A DNA stretch of 64,000 nt from Diphasiastrum complanatum (GCA_029204225.1 CM055101.1:30904519-30968518), one strand, 5' to 3'; shown: positions 1 to 11,217, counted from the stretch's first letter. Numbers and translations are program-made. The notes: generated from the letters alone by a model not told the origin.

Positions 1-592
1 CACGTCAAAAGTGTAGGTGGGATTGCATCTAAGGCTCAAAAAAGAACAAAAGCTTTTAACCCACATGGATGGCTCCCATAGTTTTCAAAATGCTCCACGC
101 TAAAATGCTCGACACTTTATAAAACGAGATTTTGCCCCATAATCAAAGGCTAAAGATTTCAAATAGTGTGTGTGTACATGTGTGTGTGTGTGTGTGTTAA
201 AACTTCGAGAAACTCTCTTAAGCTCATGAAAGTGCGAGGTTGAGGGCTAGTGACTAGCAAATTTGAGTTTTGTGTGCTTGAAACATCAAATCCTCGAGCG
301 ATTTGCATATGTGTATCAACACGTGGTGAATTTCCACTAATCATTTACACCCTACCCCAAAGGAAATTAAATCCTTGAAGTCCAAACAAATCACCACACA
401 TAACACCTTTTAAAAAATATACAAATTATTTCTTGACATTTTTTAGAATATCAAGTCCATCAGAATTTATGATTTTATTTCATGTGCATTGCTAGACAAA
501 GTAGTTGCAATGATAAAATTCTTTTGAAGGACATTAGAATTGTAACTTAAGAATAAGGTATCCAACGTTCTTAACCTAGCCATTTTTTGTAG
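1..592. other. AT-rich spacer with GT microsatellite
   Basis: I see no coding region here. A (GT)n tract with one interruption lies at 166-197. If the glycosyltransferase that follows is a live gene, this may be one of its introns, since its upstream exons are not visible in the window. Confidence 0.6.
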
Positions 593-1313
593 ATACAAAA
601 TTTATGCCGAGGGTTATGCATGGTCAGTAAGCTTCAAGTACATTTTGGCATGTGGATCAACTGTATTGCTTATTGATCCAGAATATCTTGACTTCTTCAT
701 GCGAGGCTTGCAACCACTCGTACAATATTGGCCCATACGACGCACCAAGCTTTGTTCATCAATAAAATTTGTTGTTGAATGGGGAAACAATCAAACAAAA
801 AGAGTAATGTTTTCTACTTCATGAGGTTTACATACAATTTTGTCTTTTATTTCAAGATCTATGTTATCTCAACTATTATTTAGAGTCTTCTAAATATCTA
901 AGTGCCTAAAGTGCTAGAGTGCCTACTTCTACTTTGATGTGCTCATTCTTTAGGGTTACATTTGCATGCAGAGTGAGGCTATAGGCAAACAAGGGCAAGA
1001 ATTCCTAAAGGACCAGTTGGGGATGCATAATGTCTATGACTACATGTTACACCTTCTCCAAGAATATTCTCGATTGCAAAAATTCTCACCAATGGTTCCC
1101 TCCAATGCTCATGAAATTTGTCGAGATTCTATTCTTTGTTTTGCTAAACCTTCTCAAAGGATTTTGTTGCAACAGTCAGATACTCATAATCTTAACATAC
1201 CACCACCTTGTTCCATGCCACTTCATAAACATGATTTTATCAAGGCTATCCTTAATCAACAAAGAATGGGTCACATAAAGGTTGAAACATGGGAATCCAA
1301 TGACAAGTTATGA
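593..1313 (+). CDS. GT90 (CAP10/rumi-like) glycosyltransferase, last two exons, partial
   Basis: Two exons, 593-803 and 972-1313, joined by a 168-bp GT-AG intron (804-971, phase 0). Exon one reads EGYAWSVSFKYILACGS, then LIDPEYLDFF, YWPIRR and SIKFVVEWGNN; exon two reads QEFLKDQLGMHNVYDYMLHL and ends HIKVETWESNDKL before TGA at 1311. This is the pattern of the C-terminal half of plant GT90/DUF821 proteins, which in eukaryotes include secretory-pathway protein O-glucosyl/xylosyltransferases. The family usually has SVSEKYILAC-S where this copy has F for E and G for the following acidic residue. No upstream exon is recognisable before position 593. The gene may continue beyond the left edge across a long intron, or this may be a truncated pseudogene. 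There is no stop inside either exon. The exact donor enzyme activity cannot be told from this part. Confidence 0.72.
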
Positions 1314-2300
1314 TACCTTAAGTTACTATGAAAATCTTGTAGATGATCCGGCGTGTTGGATATCATATACTCAAGTGAATAATTTATATTCTAAGTCAAA
1401 AGTCACATGAAGAGCCACCAATTTGTCTACAAGCTCAAGACATCACTCATGGATGTCGAGCTTCAAGTGGGTTGGTCAATCTAGCATCAATTGAGATGTA
1501 GATCTTTAAATTTAATGTGCATTTTTTAATTATATAATTAGATACATTGGTCATCAATATGGATTATTAGATTGCAAATCGCATTTTGATTGGTGATAAG
1601 AATTCGTAAAACTCAAATTCGTCCTTTGATTAGGAGTTCTGGATGCGAGTGTGAAGCGAAATGCCAATTTATTTTAGGTATAGATTCCCCCAAAGGTAGA
1701 TATAAAATAGCCTTTGCCAAAAAATAGTGTATCTTTTTTGTTTACAAGCTTCATTATGCAAATATTTTAAATTTGAATTCATGATGCGAAGTATCGTTGA
1801 AAAAAAACAACACTTAAATAATTGAAAATTACAAATATTAAATTTATGCAATTTGCTGGTACAAAAAAATGTCTAGATTTGCAAAATATATATTTTTGGA
1901 TATTTTGCAAAAATATGAAATTTGAAAGAGATTAACAGCTGTTTTTAAAACTTGTTTGCATTTTGGTTTACAGTTTTAGCATTTGAAACAATGTTACAAA
2001 ACATAAAATCTAAATAGACTTAGTACTTCAATCATATACATTTACTTACCATCTTGTTAAATAACACAACCATATTTTAAATTTATGTTTTAAGAGATAA
2101 AAAATATAAATTAGCAACAAAGACATTTAATTTTCAAAAAGTTCAATAATGTTTGCAAAAATAATTCTATTAGATATATTTGAATTACAAAAAAAAAAAA
2201 ATTCAACCAATTCATTTGGATTAGGCCTAGTTTGTTTGCCACTGTTTATATCTATCTGTTAAGGCAACCTTTGCATCTTGAGTAACTATATCTATAGTGA
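1314..2300. other. AT-rich intergenic spacer
   Basis: This stretch is AT-rich with short poly-A runs. I see no conserved ORF, RNA gene or repeat boundary. Part of it may be 3' UTR of the preceding glycosyltransferase. Confidence 0.5.
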
Positions 2301-2310
2301 CATTGTACAT

Positions 2311-2528
2311 TACAAGCAAAAGGTGGAGGCACTTCTAGTCATGGAGGAGAAGAGGCACTCTTCTCAAATGGCAAGTTCAAAGGCAAAGGCAAAGGGTCCA
2401 AGAAAGGTAACTTGGATCATGGTGAGACTTCTTCTTTTGGTGGATTGATAGTCAATCAAGCTCACATGACAAGGCAAAAGGTGTACTTCTCATCCTTGAT
2501 GACTTATGAAGGTGAAAACAAGATCATC
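2311..2528 (+). pseudogene. Copia family A, copy A1, left part (gag end to protease)
   Basis: Nucleotides match the copy at 6490-6890 closely (for example the stretch around 'aaaggtggaggcacttctag'). In the best frames it encodes the end of gag and a protease start resembling W-IDSG-SSHMT followed by VYFSSLMTYEGENK. The zinc-knuckle segment present in copy A2 is deleted here. The fragment is cut at 2528 by insertion of element E1 and resumes at 5575. Several frameshifts make it non-coding. Confidence 0.75.
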
Positions 2529-3545
2529 TATTGGATTATTCTCCTACTAATCGACTAATTGACATTTTAATCTTCGTCCAATTTTTATCCAGACTTGCAT
2601 CTTTCTTCGTGTTTTTACACATTTTGCATAATTAATCAGAAACGGCTCACAGTGTCAGGATTTTGGGATTTTCGTCTTTCGGCATTTTCGCTCACTTTGG
2701 TTTTTTTTGCAAAATGTCAGATGCCTCAAATGTTAAGGAAATAACATTGGCAAAGACCTTCGCATTTTTCGCATGATAGTTTACCTTCAAATCTGCAAAC
2801 AGACTATTTACAACCAAAGCCACTGGCTTGCATTAATTTATCAGCAAGTAATTTCTAAGAAGTCCCAATTGGATGGATGCCAGCACATCACAACCAACTG
2901 GATGACGCATTTGATGACCTAATTTCTTAGTATAAATAGTTGATCATGTTTTCATTAGTTTAAGAATGAGAAGTGACAATCTTCTTCCTCAAGTAAGAAG
3001 TATGCAAGTATTGAGTTAGCGTTCTCTCTCAAGCCTACGAGCTTGGATACTCTTGAGCATTCTAGCTCATTTCTTTAGAGTTGATTACAGATTGCTATTG
3101 TGCTTCTGCTTATCAGTAGTTCGCTTAATTCAGACTTAAATTTAGTCGCTCAGAGATAGCTTAGAGTACGCAGCTTTGATCCACAACTTGTTGTACTCAT
3201 TTACATTTGTTTCATTTTTCATACTGAATCAATCTATCTTCTTATTGTGTTCAGTTTTGTATCAGAATGTATTCATCTCTGTAGTTCTTCGTGACTGATT
3301 ATTTGTCTGATTAATTCAATGCTTGGCTATGTAATCACTGTGTTCAATGATTTCAAAAGTTAGTTACTATAAGATCGAACGTGATTTCTATCACTATTGT
3401 TTTGTTCGAAATTGATAGGCATAGTCATGCATTGAGAAAGAGAAAGATAGTTTATTCCGTTGCGCACGATAAGTTTTAATTCTTGTCATTCGAATTCTTT
3501 TATTGGAATCTTATTCAGCCTATTTTTTCATACCTCTTTCCAACA
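2529..3545 (+). repeat. E1 5' LTR
   Basis: Begins TATTGGATTATTCTCC and ends CTCTTTCCAACA. It is collinear with 4562-5574. The end is followed directly by the primer-binding site, which fixes the boundary. Confidence 0.92.
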
Positions 3546-3558
3546 TGATATTAGAATG
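3546..3558 (+). other. E1 primer-binding site (decayed)
   Basis: TGATATTAGAATG directly follows the 5' LTR. It differs by a few transitions from TGGTATCAGAGCC, the complement of the initiator tRNA-Met 3' end used by copia elements. Confidence 0.75.
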
Positions 3559-3724
3559 TTGATTCTTCAAGGCCTAATGCTATTACTATATCAGAGCGCA
3601 AGCTCTAAAACTTGATATCTTTCGCGATATCAAATTCTTCAGTTTGAATCAATTTATTTCGGTATCAGATTATTGATTCTTACAGCATGGTATCTCTCAT
3701 AACGTTGACAGACTAAAGTTCTAG

Positions 3725-4554
3725 ATGGATTCTCAAAGTAAAGTCGGTCTTATCCTAGACAAGCTGAATGGATCCAATTATTATTCATGAAAATTTAACA
3801 TGAAGACCTTGCTAACAAGTTGTGGAATGTTGTTATAGGTTCAGAGATGAAGCTCGAAGACGACTCGAAATGGAAATGGGATGGTAAAGCTTTCGCGCTT
3901 ATTATCCTCAATATATCAGATACTCAAATTGGCCATATAGTTGAAGCTAAAACTTTGAAAGAAGTTTGGGACATCTTGAGATCACTATATGATGTGAGAG
4001 ATGTAACTACCAAGTTACATCTTCAAAGGAAATTCTTCACACTCAAGATGTCAAATAATGATTCTCTTCAGAATCACATTAACTAATTCAAGAATCTCTT
4101 GCAACAGATGGCCATTGTCGGATCAGTCATAGACGATCAAGTCGCAATTATGACATTGCTTTCAAGCCTACCCTCTACCTATGAGAACTGGGTGATGATC
4201 ATCACGACACACTCAGATTTAACTCTTACACAAGCTACAAAGGAAGCAATTTGGTTGAGGAACTTACTGTCAGATATCGATCTGAATCAATACGCCTCGA
4301 CATTATTATTTTGTGATAATCAAAGTGCCATTGCCTTGTCAGCCAGCCCTAAGTTTCATTCTAGGAGTAAGCACATTGAAATTAAGTATTACTATGTCAG
4401 AAGCAAAGTTCTCGACAAAGAAGTCGAATTGGAATATTGTCGAACGCAAGATATGACAGTAGATATTTTCACCAAAGCATTGAGCTTGGATGCACACATA
4501 AAGTTTTGTGCAGAACTAAGTTTAAAGGTCAAGGCATTCCTGGATTTAGATTAA
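3725..4554 (+). pseudogene. E1 gag fused to copia RNase H tail
   Basis: ATG at 3725 opens a copia gag (LDKLNGSNYYS, then a TGA where tryptophan is usual). After a frameshift near 3815 it reads LWNVVIGSEMKLEDDSKW and, after TAA at 4084, LLQQMAIVGSVIDDQ, STYENWVMIITTHSDLTLTQ. At about 4235 gag runs without a break into the end of RNase H: EAIWLRNLLSD, LLFCDNQSAIALSASPKFH, SRSKHIEIKYYYVR, DIFTKAL, then TAA before the polypurine tract. The join keeps the frame in 4099-4554. It is best explained by one internal deletion of several kilobases. The upstream stops and the frameshift show the copy itself no longer makes a full gag. Confidence 0.85.
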
Positions 4555-4561
4555 GGGGGAG
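4553..4561 (+). other. E1 polypurine tract
   Basis: AAGGGGGAG immediately precedes the 3' LTR, the usual place for plus-strand DNA priming. Confidence 0.85.
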
Positions 4562-5574
4562 TATTAGATTATTCTCCTACTAATCGACTAATCGACATTT
4601 TAATCTTCGTCTAGTTTTTATCCAAACCTGCAGCTTTCTTCGTATTTTTACACAGTTTGCATAATTACTCGGAAACAGCTCACAATGTTGGCATTTTTGG
4701 GACTTTCATCTTTCGACATTTTATCTCACTTCGGTATTTTTTGCAAAACGTTGGATGCCTCAAATGTTAAGGAAATAACGTTGGCAAAGACCTTCATGTT
4801 TTTTGCACGACAGTTTACGTTCAAATCTACAGACATATTTTTTACAGCCGAAGCCACTGACTTGCATTAATTTGTCAACAAGTAATTTTTGAGAAGTCCT
4901 AACTGGATGGATGCCAACACATCACAGCCAACTGGATGACGTATTTGACAACCTAATTTCTTAGTATCAATAGCTGATCAATTTTTCATTAGTTTAAGAA
5001 TGAGAAGTGACAATCTTCTTTCTCAAGTAAAAAGTATGCAAGTATTGAATAGTTAGCATTCTCTCTCAAGCCTGCAAGCTTGGATACTCTTGAGCATTCT
5101 AGCTCATTTCTTTAGAGTTGATTAGAGATTTCTATTGTGCCTCTGCTTATTAGTAGTTGCGCTTAATTCAGACTTATATTTAGTCGCTTAGAGTACGCGG
5201 CTTTGATCCGCAACTTGTTGTACTCCTTTACATTTGTTTCATTTTTCTTATTGAATCAATCTATCTTCTTATTGCGTTCAGGTTTGTATCAAAATGTATG
5301 CATCTCTCTACGTCTTCGCGACTGATTATTTGTCTGATTAATTCGATTCTTGGCTACGTAATCACTGTAGTACTAATGGTTTCAAGGTTAGTTAATATAC
5401 GATCGAATGTGATTTCTATCACAGTTGTTTTGTTCAAAATTGATAGGCGTAGTCATGCATAGAGAAAGAGAAAAATAGTTTATTCCGCTGTGCACGATAA
5501 GTTTTAGTTCTGGTCGTTCGAATTATTTTTATTCAAATCTTATTCGACCTATCTTTTTGTACCTCTTTCCAACA
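4562..5574 (+). repeat. E1 3' LTR
   Basis: Begins TATTAGATTATTCTCC and ends CTCTTTCCAACA, followed by the target-site duplication TCATC. Collinear with the 5' LTR but with many substitutions and small indels, so the insertion is not recent. Confidence 0.92.
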
Positions 5575-5958
5575 TCATCTACATGGCCAATGATGGTGAA
5601 TGTGCCATAAAGGGCATTGAAACTATTCTTCTCTCTACAAATAAGATTGCAAAGTTGGAGAATGTATTGTTCATTCCTTCCATTACTAAGAATCTTGTTA
5701 GTGTGCATCCAATGATTTACAAGAGTCTAGAAGTTGAGTTTCTTGGTGATGCTTGCTTATTAAGTGAAAGAGAAACTTTGATTTCCAAAGGCAAGAGACA
5801 AGGAAAACTTTACAAGATTGATGCATGTGTTATTGCTACCTTGGTGAATTTTGTGGCAAAGGGCATGTGGCACAAGAGGTTGGGACATCCAATTTCAAAG
5901 CATTGGAGGTAATGGCAAAAAGGGAAGTTGTTCTTGGCCTTCCAAAGTCTCTTTCTAG
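5575..5958 (+). pseudogene. Copia family A, copy A1, right part (protease to pre-integrase)
   Basis: Continues A1 after E1. The frame at 5583-5912 reads NDGECAIKGIET, LENVLFIPSITKNLVSV, LEVEFLGDACLLSERET, KGKRQGKLYKIDAC and WHKRLGHP, the protease end and the pre-integrase zinc-binding segment of copia polyproteins. It then shifts frame. Similarity to copy A2 stops near 5958, just before the integrase would start. Confidence 0.85.
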
Positions 5959-6455
5959 TGAACAAAGTGCACTTTGCTACTGCTGCATTACTATTAATCT
6001 GATCAACATTATGCTATTCAAGTATGGTGTATCAACAAAAAGAAATATTAATTCCTAAAGTAAGGCTAGGATGAAACATCTTTAGCAGCTATTAAAATTT
6101 AGAAATCAATGACTTACATATCGGCTTTGCATAGAACTCAAGTAGTATTCTCACTCAATAAGAGGTATGCCTTATTGTTATGGCCATATCCAACTCAAAG
6201 AATTTGGAATAGCCTTAATATGGTAGACCGGCTCTCTAGTGTTTGAGATTGTTGGTTATGTCTCGATTTAATTCCAGGTAAAGGCTAGTTTGTAACCAAT
6301 AAGCTTGAGAGAACCCAGACACTCCTATTGAGACATGTGGAGCAATGCATGGGATATGTGACCGATGTTTAGATGGACTGCATCGGAGGTTGCATGGGTG
6401 CATGCATAGGTCTGTGCTTCCAATGGTACTGTAGTGGAACATCGATTTCTTCCAA
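5959..6455. other. Spacer between copia copies A1 and A2
   Basis: There is no recognisable coding sequence. The short ORFs here (for example 6373 onwards) have no family features. The sequence separates two near-identical copia fragments and may be an insertion or the breakpoint of a duplication. Confidence 0.45.
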
Positions 6456-8165
6456 TACTTGCAAGAGGCCTTGGTGGTTGAAGAGCATAGGTTACAAGCA
6501 AAAGGTGGAGGCACTTCTAGTCATGGAGGAGGAGAAGATGCACTCTTCTAAAAGGGCAAGTTCAAAGACAAAGACAAAGGGTCCAAGAAAGGTAACTTGG
6601 ATCATGGTGAGACTTCTTCTTTTGATGGTAAAATGAGAGGTAGGTCCAAGATAAAGTATTTTTATTGTGGCATAAAAGGACGCTTTGCTAGTGGGTTTTT
6701 TAAAGGGAAAAAAGGGAAATAAATGAAGCAAGGAAATCTTACTTTAGATGAGGATGAACAAAGTGTTTGTGATTTTTTTTTTTCAAATCTTCTAACTTAT
6801 AAACCAATGATGGAAGCAAGCTCACATGACAAGGCACAAGGTGTACTTCTCATCCTTGATGACTTATGAAGGTGAAAACAAGGTCATCTACATAGCCAAT
6901 GATGATGAATGTGCCATAAAGGGCATTGAATCTATTCCTCTCTCTACAAATAGGATTGCAAAGTTGGAGAATGTATTGCTCATTCCATCCATTACTAATA
7001 ATCTTGTTAGTCTAAGTCAAACGATTGACAAGGGTCTAGAAGTTGAGTTTGTTGGTGATGCTTGTTTATTAAGTGAAAGAGAAACTTTGATTTCCAAAGG
7101 CAAGAGACAAGGAAAACTTTACAAGATTGATGCATGTGTTATTGCTACCTTGGTGAATTTTGTGGCAAAGGAGCATGTGGCACAAGAGGTTGAGACATCC
7201 AATTTCAAAGCATTGGAGGTAATGGCAGAAAGGGAAGTTGTTCTTGGCCTTCCAAAGTCTCTTTCTAGCATCAACAAAGTTCATAAACAAAGTGCATTGT
7301 CAAAGTCACATATACAAGGTCTAGTCAATCAATACATTTGGATATTCATTCTACTAGTACACCTAGCAATGGAGGAGCAAAGATATATGTGACTTTTATT
7401 GATGATTTTAATAGATATACTTGGGTTTATCCTCTTAAAAACAAAGATGAAATCTTTGATGTATTTGTCAAATTTAAGAATGGTATAAAAAATCGATTCA
7501 ACACCACAATAAAATTCTTGAGGTTGGATAATGGAGGTGAATATATCTCAACCAAGTTCAAAAGGCTTTTGTGGAGCACATGGATTCAAGAGGGAGCTTT
7601 CAAGCCCAAGGACACCACAACAACATGGAGTGGCAGAGAGGAAGCATTGAATTTTATGTGAAAGAGCTAAAGCCATGAGATTCAATGCTAATCATTCTGA
7701 ATCATTTTGTACTAATTTTTTTTTGCAATAGGTAGCCATGTGGACCATTGGATGGTAAGACTCTATATGAGGCTCTCTTTGGTAAGAGGTAGACTGTCAA
7801 GTATTTGAAAATCTTTGGTTGTACTTGCTATGTCAACATGACTCTTGATGATAGGACTAAAGAAGATCCTTCATCTAAGAACGTATATTTGTTGGCTATA
7901 GTGAAGTAAAGCTTTCAAAGTTAACATTCCTTCTGCAAGAAAGGCAACCATACCTAGGGATGTTATCTTTGATGAAGGCCCGCCAAAGCTACATGATGAT
8001 GTTGCTCCTAACGTTTGGGATTGTGATTTTGTATTTGGATATTCTTGTACAATTTGCGACAACTATAGTTCCAATAGAAGATTGCGTGAGAATCTGCTAA
8101 CAAAGACTTGCAAGAGATCTTGGTGGCTAAAGAACATAGGCTATAAGCAAAAGGTGGAGGCACTT
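6456..8165 (+). pseudogene. Copia family A, copy A2 (gag end to integrase)
   Basis: Collinear remnants of gag (6460-6650), a broken zinc knuckle (YFYCGIKGRFASG near 6655, cysteines partly lost), protease-pre-integrase (frame 6826-7392: YEGENKVIYIANDDECAIKG, VLLIPSITNNLVSLSQ), integrase core (7338-7660: KIYVTFIDDFNRYTWVYPL, LRLDNGGEYISTKF) and integrase C-terminus (7760-7990: KYLKIFGCTCYVNMTLDD, VIFDEG). Frameshifts and stops are frequent, and the first integrase aspartate context is degraded (IHSTST). At 8107-8165 a second short copy of the gag segment found at 6460-6518 follows, then similarity stops at a TGTTACG junction. Confidence 0.85.
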
Positions 8166-9720
8166 TGTTACGTCCATGTCCAGTATGAGGGATTCGAAAT
8201 AATTCCTGACATGGATAGTCGGTTTCTATTAGTTATACCTCGTCATTCTAGGCTTGGCCGGTAAAGTAATTAATAATCATATGAGGGCCCAGACCTATAA
8301 TTGGACATAAGAGCACTTGCATGGTGTTGACTACTATAATGCAAGAATAGAAGGTTAGTTGCTTATTCAGGTTGCATGGGGATTCTAAGAGGAATATTTT
8401 CTCCCATGAGGAGAGAATATATACTATGAAAACTCTCCCATCACCCTATTGGATTTTTTGATCTATGAAGCCAGGATCCCCTCCTCTCTTGCATTCATTC
8501 ACCATGGCATGGGGGTGAAGTGGTTAGGGTATTGACTAGCCATTTCTTGTTGCTTGGGTGGTTTTGCTCCACATGTGTCCTTAAAATTGGATGCAACAAG
8601 ATCTATTCAGATCTTCACTTGGTGATTCTTAGAGTGGTATCAGAGAAAGGTAGACCTGTATGCATGATTGGATGCATGGTACATGGGTGTTCAATAGATT
8701 GGTTAGAGAAAATTTCATGCACAAAGCTATTTTTAACAATTTTAGCTCAAAAGACTAATTTCCCAGTTACTAGGCAATTTACGTAAAAAGTTGATTTGTT
8801 TTTAGAAATCACTGCATGTCATGTCTGATGCATCCGGATGTTTCGAAATCTTTTTCGAATGAGATGGCAACTGTGAAACTGCCAAGCTGACGTTTTAGAT
8901 CGATTTTCAAGTTTAGGTCCATATCGAATGGAATTGGAAAATCCCAGTTAAGTAAAGTTTTGAATGAACCATGGATGTTTTGGATTTGTTCAAATTTGTT
9001 GCTTATTGATTAAACATAAATTTCCTATAAAGTGAATGACCTTACTATATTGAGGTCAGTCAATTTTATAAGGTCACTATACCTTCACTTTTGGTTGAAG
9101 ATTTTGGAATTTGTCAATTATTAGGAGCAATTTCTGTTTTATGTAATCAATAAAGACCAAGAATAATACAAATTTGGTTAGAATGGTTTTTGCCTATCTA
9201 TTCCTGAAGTATATGTGATAGCAAGTGAGAATACAATTGGGAATCAATTTTAAAACTGCCTCTAGGAATTTGGATTCCCTTTCCCTAGTGTAATTAGAAT
9301 TTGAGAAATCGGAAGAATTTGCTTACTGTAGTAGATAAAGTTCTACTACAAATTGTAGTCAAGGAATGCTTGTGTACTATTTTCAGCCTAAATCTCCAGT
9401 TAATTAGGAGATAGACAAATGTATCAAGATTGTATGGTTTCTATTTTCTTGCATGAGGTGCTAGGAATAGAGCACTTAACTCAAGAAAGTATTTAGAGTA
9501 CTCAGGATTGAGTTAAAAATCATTTTATCTTGATGGATCTCCTAAGAGATTTTGGTAGGATGAATTGTTATATCTTAATTTGTTTTTAAATCTAAGTGTA
9601 TTTGTACCAAGAAGCATTTACGACAGGTCTACAAGAAATTGTGGATAGTCTTGGACTATAATTATTTGTTTCTTTAACTTTTGAACATTGATTTCCAATG
9701 TAAGGTGACATTTCTCCCAA
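8166..9720. other. Possible gypsy-type LTR start and spacer
   Basis: Copia similarity ends abruptly at 8165 and the next bases are TGTTACGTCC, a start common to plant gypsy LTRs. A TGGTATCAGAG stretch at 8635-8645 resembles a tRNA-Met primer site. I find no second LTR and no coding remnant up to 9720, so an LTR at about 8166-8630 is only a suggestion. The rest is AT-rich with nothing recognisable. Confidence 0.35.
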
Positions 9721-9725
9721 TGTTT

Positions 9726-10462
9726 TGTGGAGAATTGATAAAGATTATCTATGTTAGATATAGGGGTCTTATGTATTTTACATCAAGCATCTAGGTGTAG
9801 GATGTTGATAGGAACAAATTTGGCATAGATGGCAAATTATGCATTTCCACTTGTAATGCCACTATTGAGCCAAAATAGAGTAAGAGGCTAAACTCGTGCC
9901 AAATAGAGTGTAGACAAGTGTAATGCCTTTGTTTGATGAATTCTAAGAGGTCCAATAGGATTTAGAGGTGGAACCATGTGAGGTCCAATAGGAATCTGAG
10001 GTGTGCTTGAATATAGTCCAATAGAATTAAGAGGTGCATGGATCAATGGTCCAGTAGGATAAAGAGGTGACAAAGTGTGGTCCAATCATAGTTAAGCATA
10101 GTGGTAGCTCGTGGATCTACTAGTATCATTGCACTCCTCATTTTGGATCTAATTGATTTGGTGATTGTGTGGATTTTGAGTGTTATTGGATTTCTAGCTT
10201 TCTCTCTCTACCCTGAGAGCTCATGATGCTTTTTCTCTCTCTACCCAAGGAGAGCAGCTTGTTTTTACTTAGAATAATTTTTTAATACTTCCCACACGTG
10301 TGAGTGAGAGTTGGAAGTGATTGAATGCATGTAGTAGTGTGTTTTTGCCATAGGATCCAAGACTGATCTTGAATCTCAATCTAGTCTTGATCTTGGTGCA
10401 TCTACACACCTTAGGAGATCACAAGCACATGTTGTGGACAATCCACACGTGTGAAATCAACA
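9726..10462 (+). repeat. Element B 5' LTR
   Basis: Begins TGTGGAGAATTG and ends GAAATCAACA. The start is set by the duplication TGTTT and by the same start in the 3' LTR. It carries CACACGTGTG palindromes near 10309 and 10446 and an internal tandem repeat near 9945-10095. Promoter and polyadenylation signals would lie here by analogy. Confidence 0.94.
9945..10095 (+). repeat. Short tandem repeats inside element B LTR
   Basis: The phrase GGTCCAATAGGA plus AGAGGTG recurs four to five times in degenerate form with a spacing of about 35 bp. The same block occurs in the 3' LTR at about 15440-15590. On the reverse strand it gives a meaningless Pro-Ile-Gly-Pro-rich reading. Confidence 0.75.
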
Positions 10463-10475
10463 TGGTATCAGAGCC
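10463..10475 (+). other. Element B primer-binding site
   Basis: TGGTATCAGAGCC directly abuts the 5' LTR and is a 13-base match to the complement of the initiator tRNA-Met 3' end. Confidence 0.93.
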
Positions 10476-11217
10476 TACCTAAGGTTACCATGCATTTTGA
10501 TCCATTTAAGTGAGAACTATTCATCAATCTTGAGCTAGAAATTGTCAAGGTCCATTTTCCTAGCTATCTTGTTCAATTTTGGATCAAAAGAAATCAAAAG
10601 GACATTGATTGGGTCTGACCTAGTATTGTACGGAATCAGGTGCTCAGACACGTGTGAGGAACATCCAATTTCAGTTTGGAAGTTCTCTCTCATGCTTGAT
10701 CCATTTATCTTGCTTGATAGCTTATTTTGAAGCTATTTTTGTCTAGTTTCTGATGCAATCAGTTTCATTCCATTTGGTTGAGCCAATCAAAAGTTATAAG
10801 CTTTTGAAGAGGGTTAGGTAGGGCACCTAGACCTGGGTGGACACATTTGGTTTGTCAAGAGATTTCTTGTTTGATCCAAAATCACAGTTGAATGCTTACC
10901 AATCTCATCTACATGTGATCTAGGCACTGTTTTGAGATCTTAGCCATTTTGTTTCGTGCAATATCATTGTATTTGGGTCAAATTTGGTTTCTTATTGTAT
11001 TTCACACGTGCTAAGAGTGTTTGATACTAACTTTGCCTACACTCCATCATTTGATGTGAAATAGATCTTGTTTTAGAGAGATTTGTGTAGCTAGTGAGAA
11101 TCAATTCACAAATAGTTGCAAGATCTTTCATAGGAGGAGATAGTACTCTATTATTGGATCCTATTGAGAGTGTGTAGCAACATTTATTGTTCATCATTTG
11201 AGTTTACTTCAATTCAA

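Larger units (their letters stand above)
2529..5574 (+). mobile_element. E1: complete Ty1/copia deletion derivative
   Basis: The element is 3046 bp with two LTRs of about 1015 bp and a 1016-bp interior. It is flanked by a perfect 5-bp target-site duplication TCATC (2524-2528 and 5575-5579). Removing it restores the interrupted copia fragment A1, matching the uninterrupted sequence at 6880-6900. The interior holds a primer-binding site, a decayed gag, the RNase H tail and a polypurine tract. Protease, integrase and nearly all reverse transcriptase are missing, so it cannot move by itself. LTR starts read TATTGGA/TATTAGA, probably decayed TGTTGGA matching the TCCAACA ends. Confidence 0.93.

Noticed and set aside
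9736-10462. Element B LTR starting at TGATAAAG (9736)
   Set aside because: That choice gives no target-site duplication; starting ten bases earlier gives a perfect TGTTT on both sides.
10463-10475. tRNA genes at GGCTCTGATACCA / TGGTATCAGAGCC sites
   Set aside because: These are isolated primer-binding sites next to LTRs; no tRNA arms surround them.
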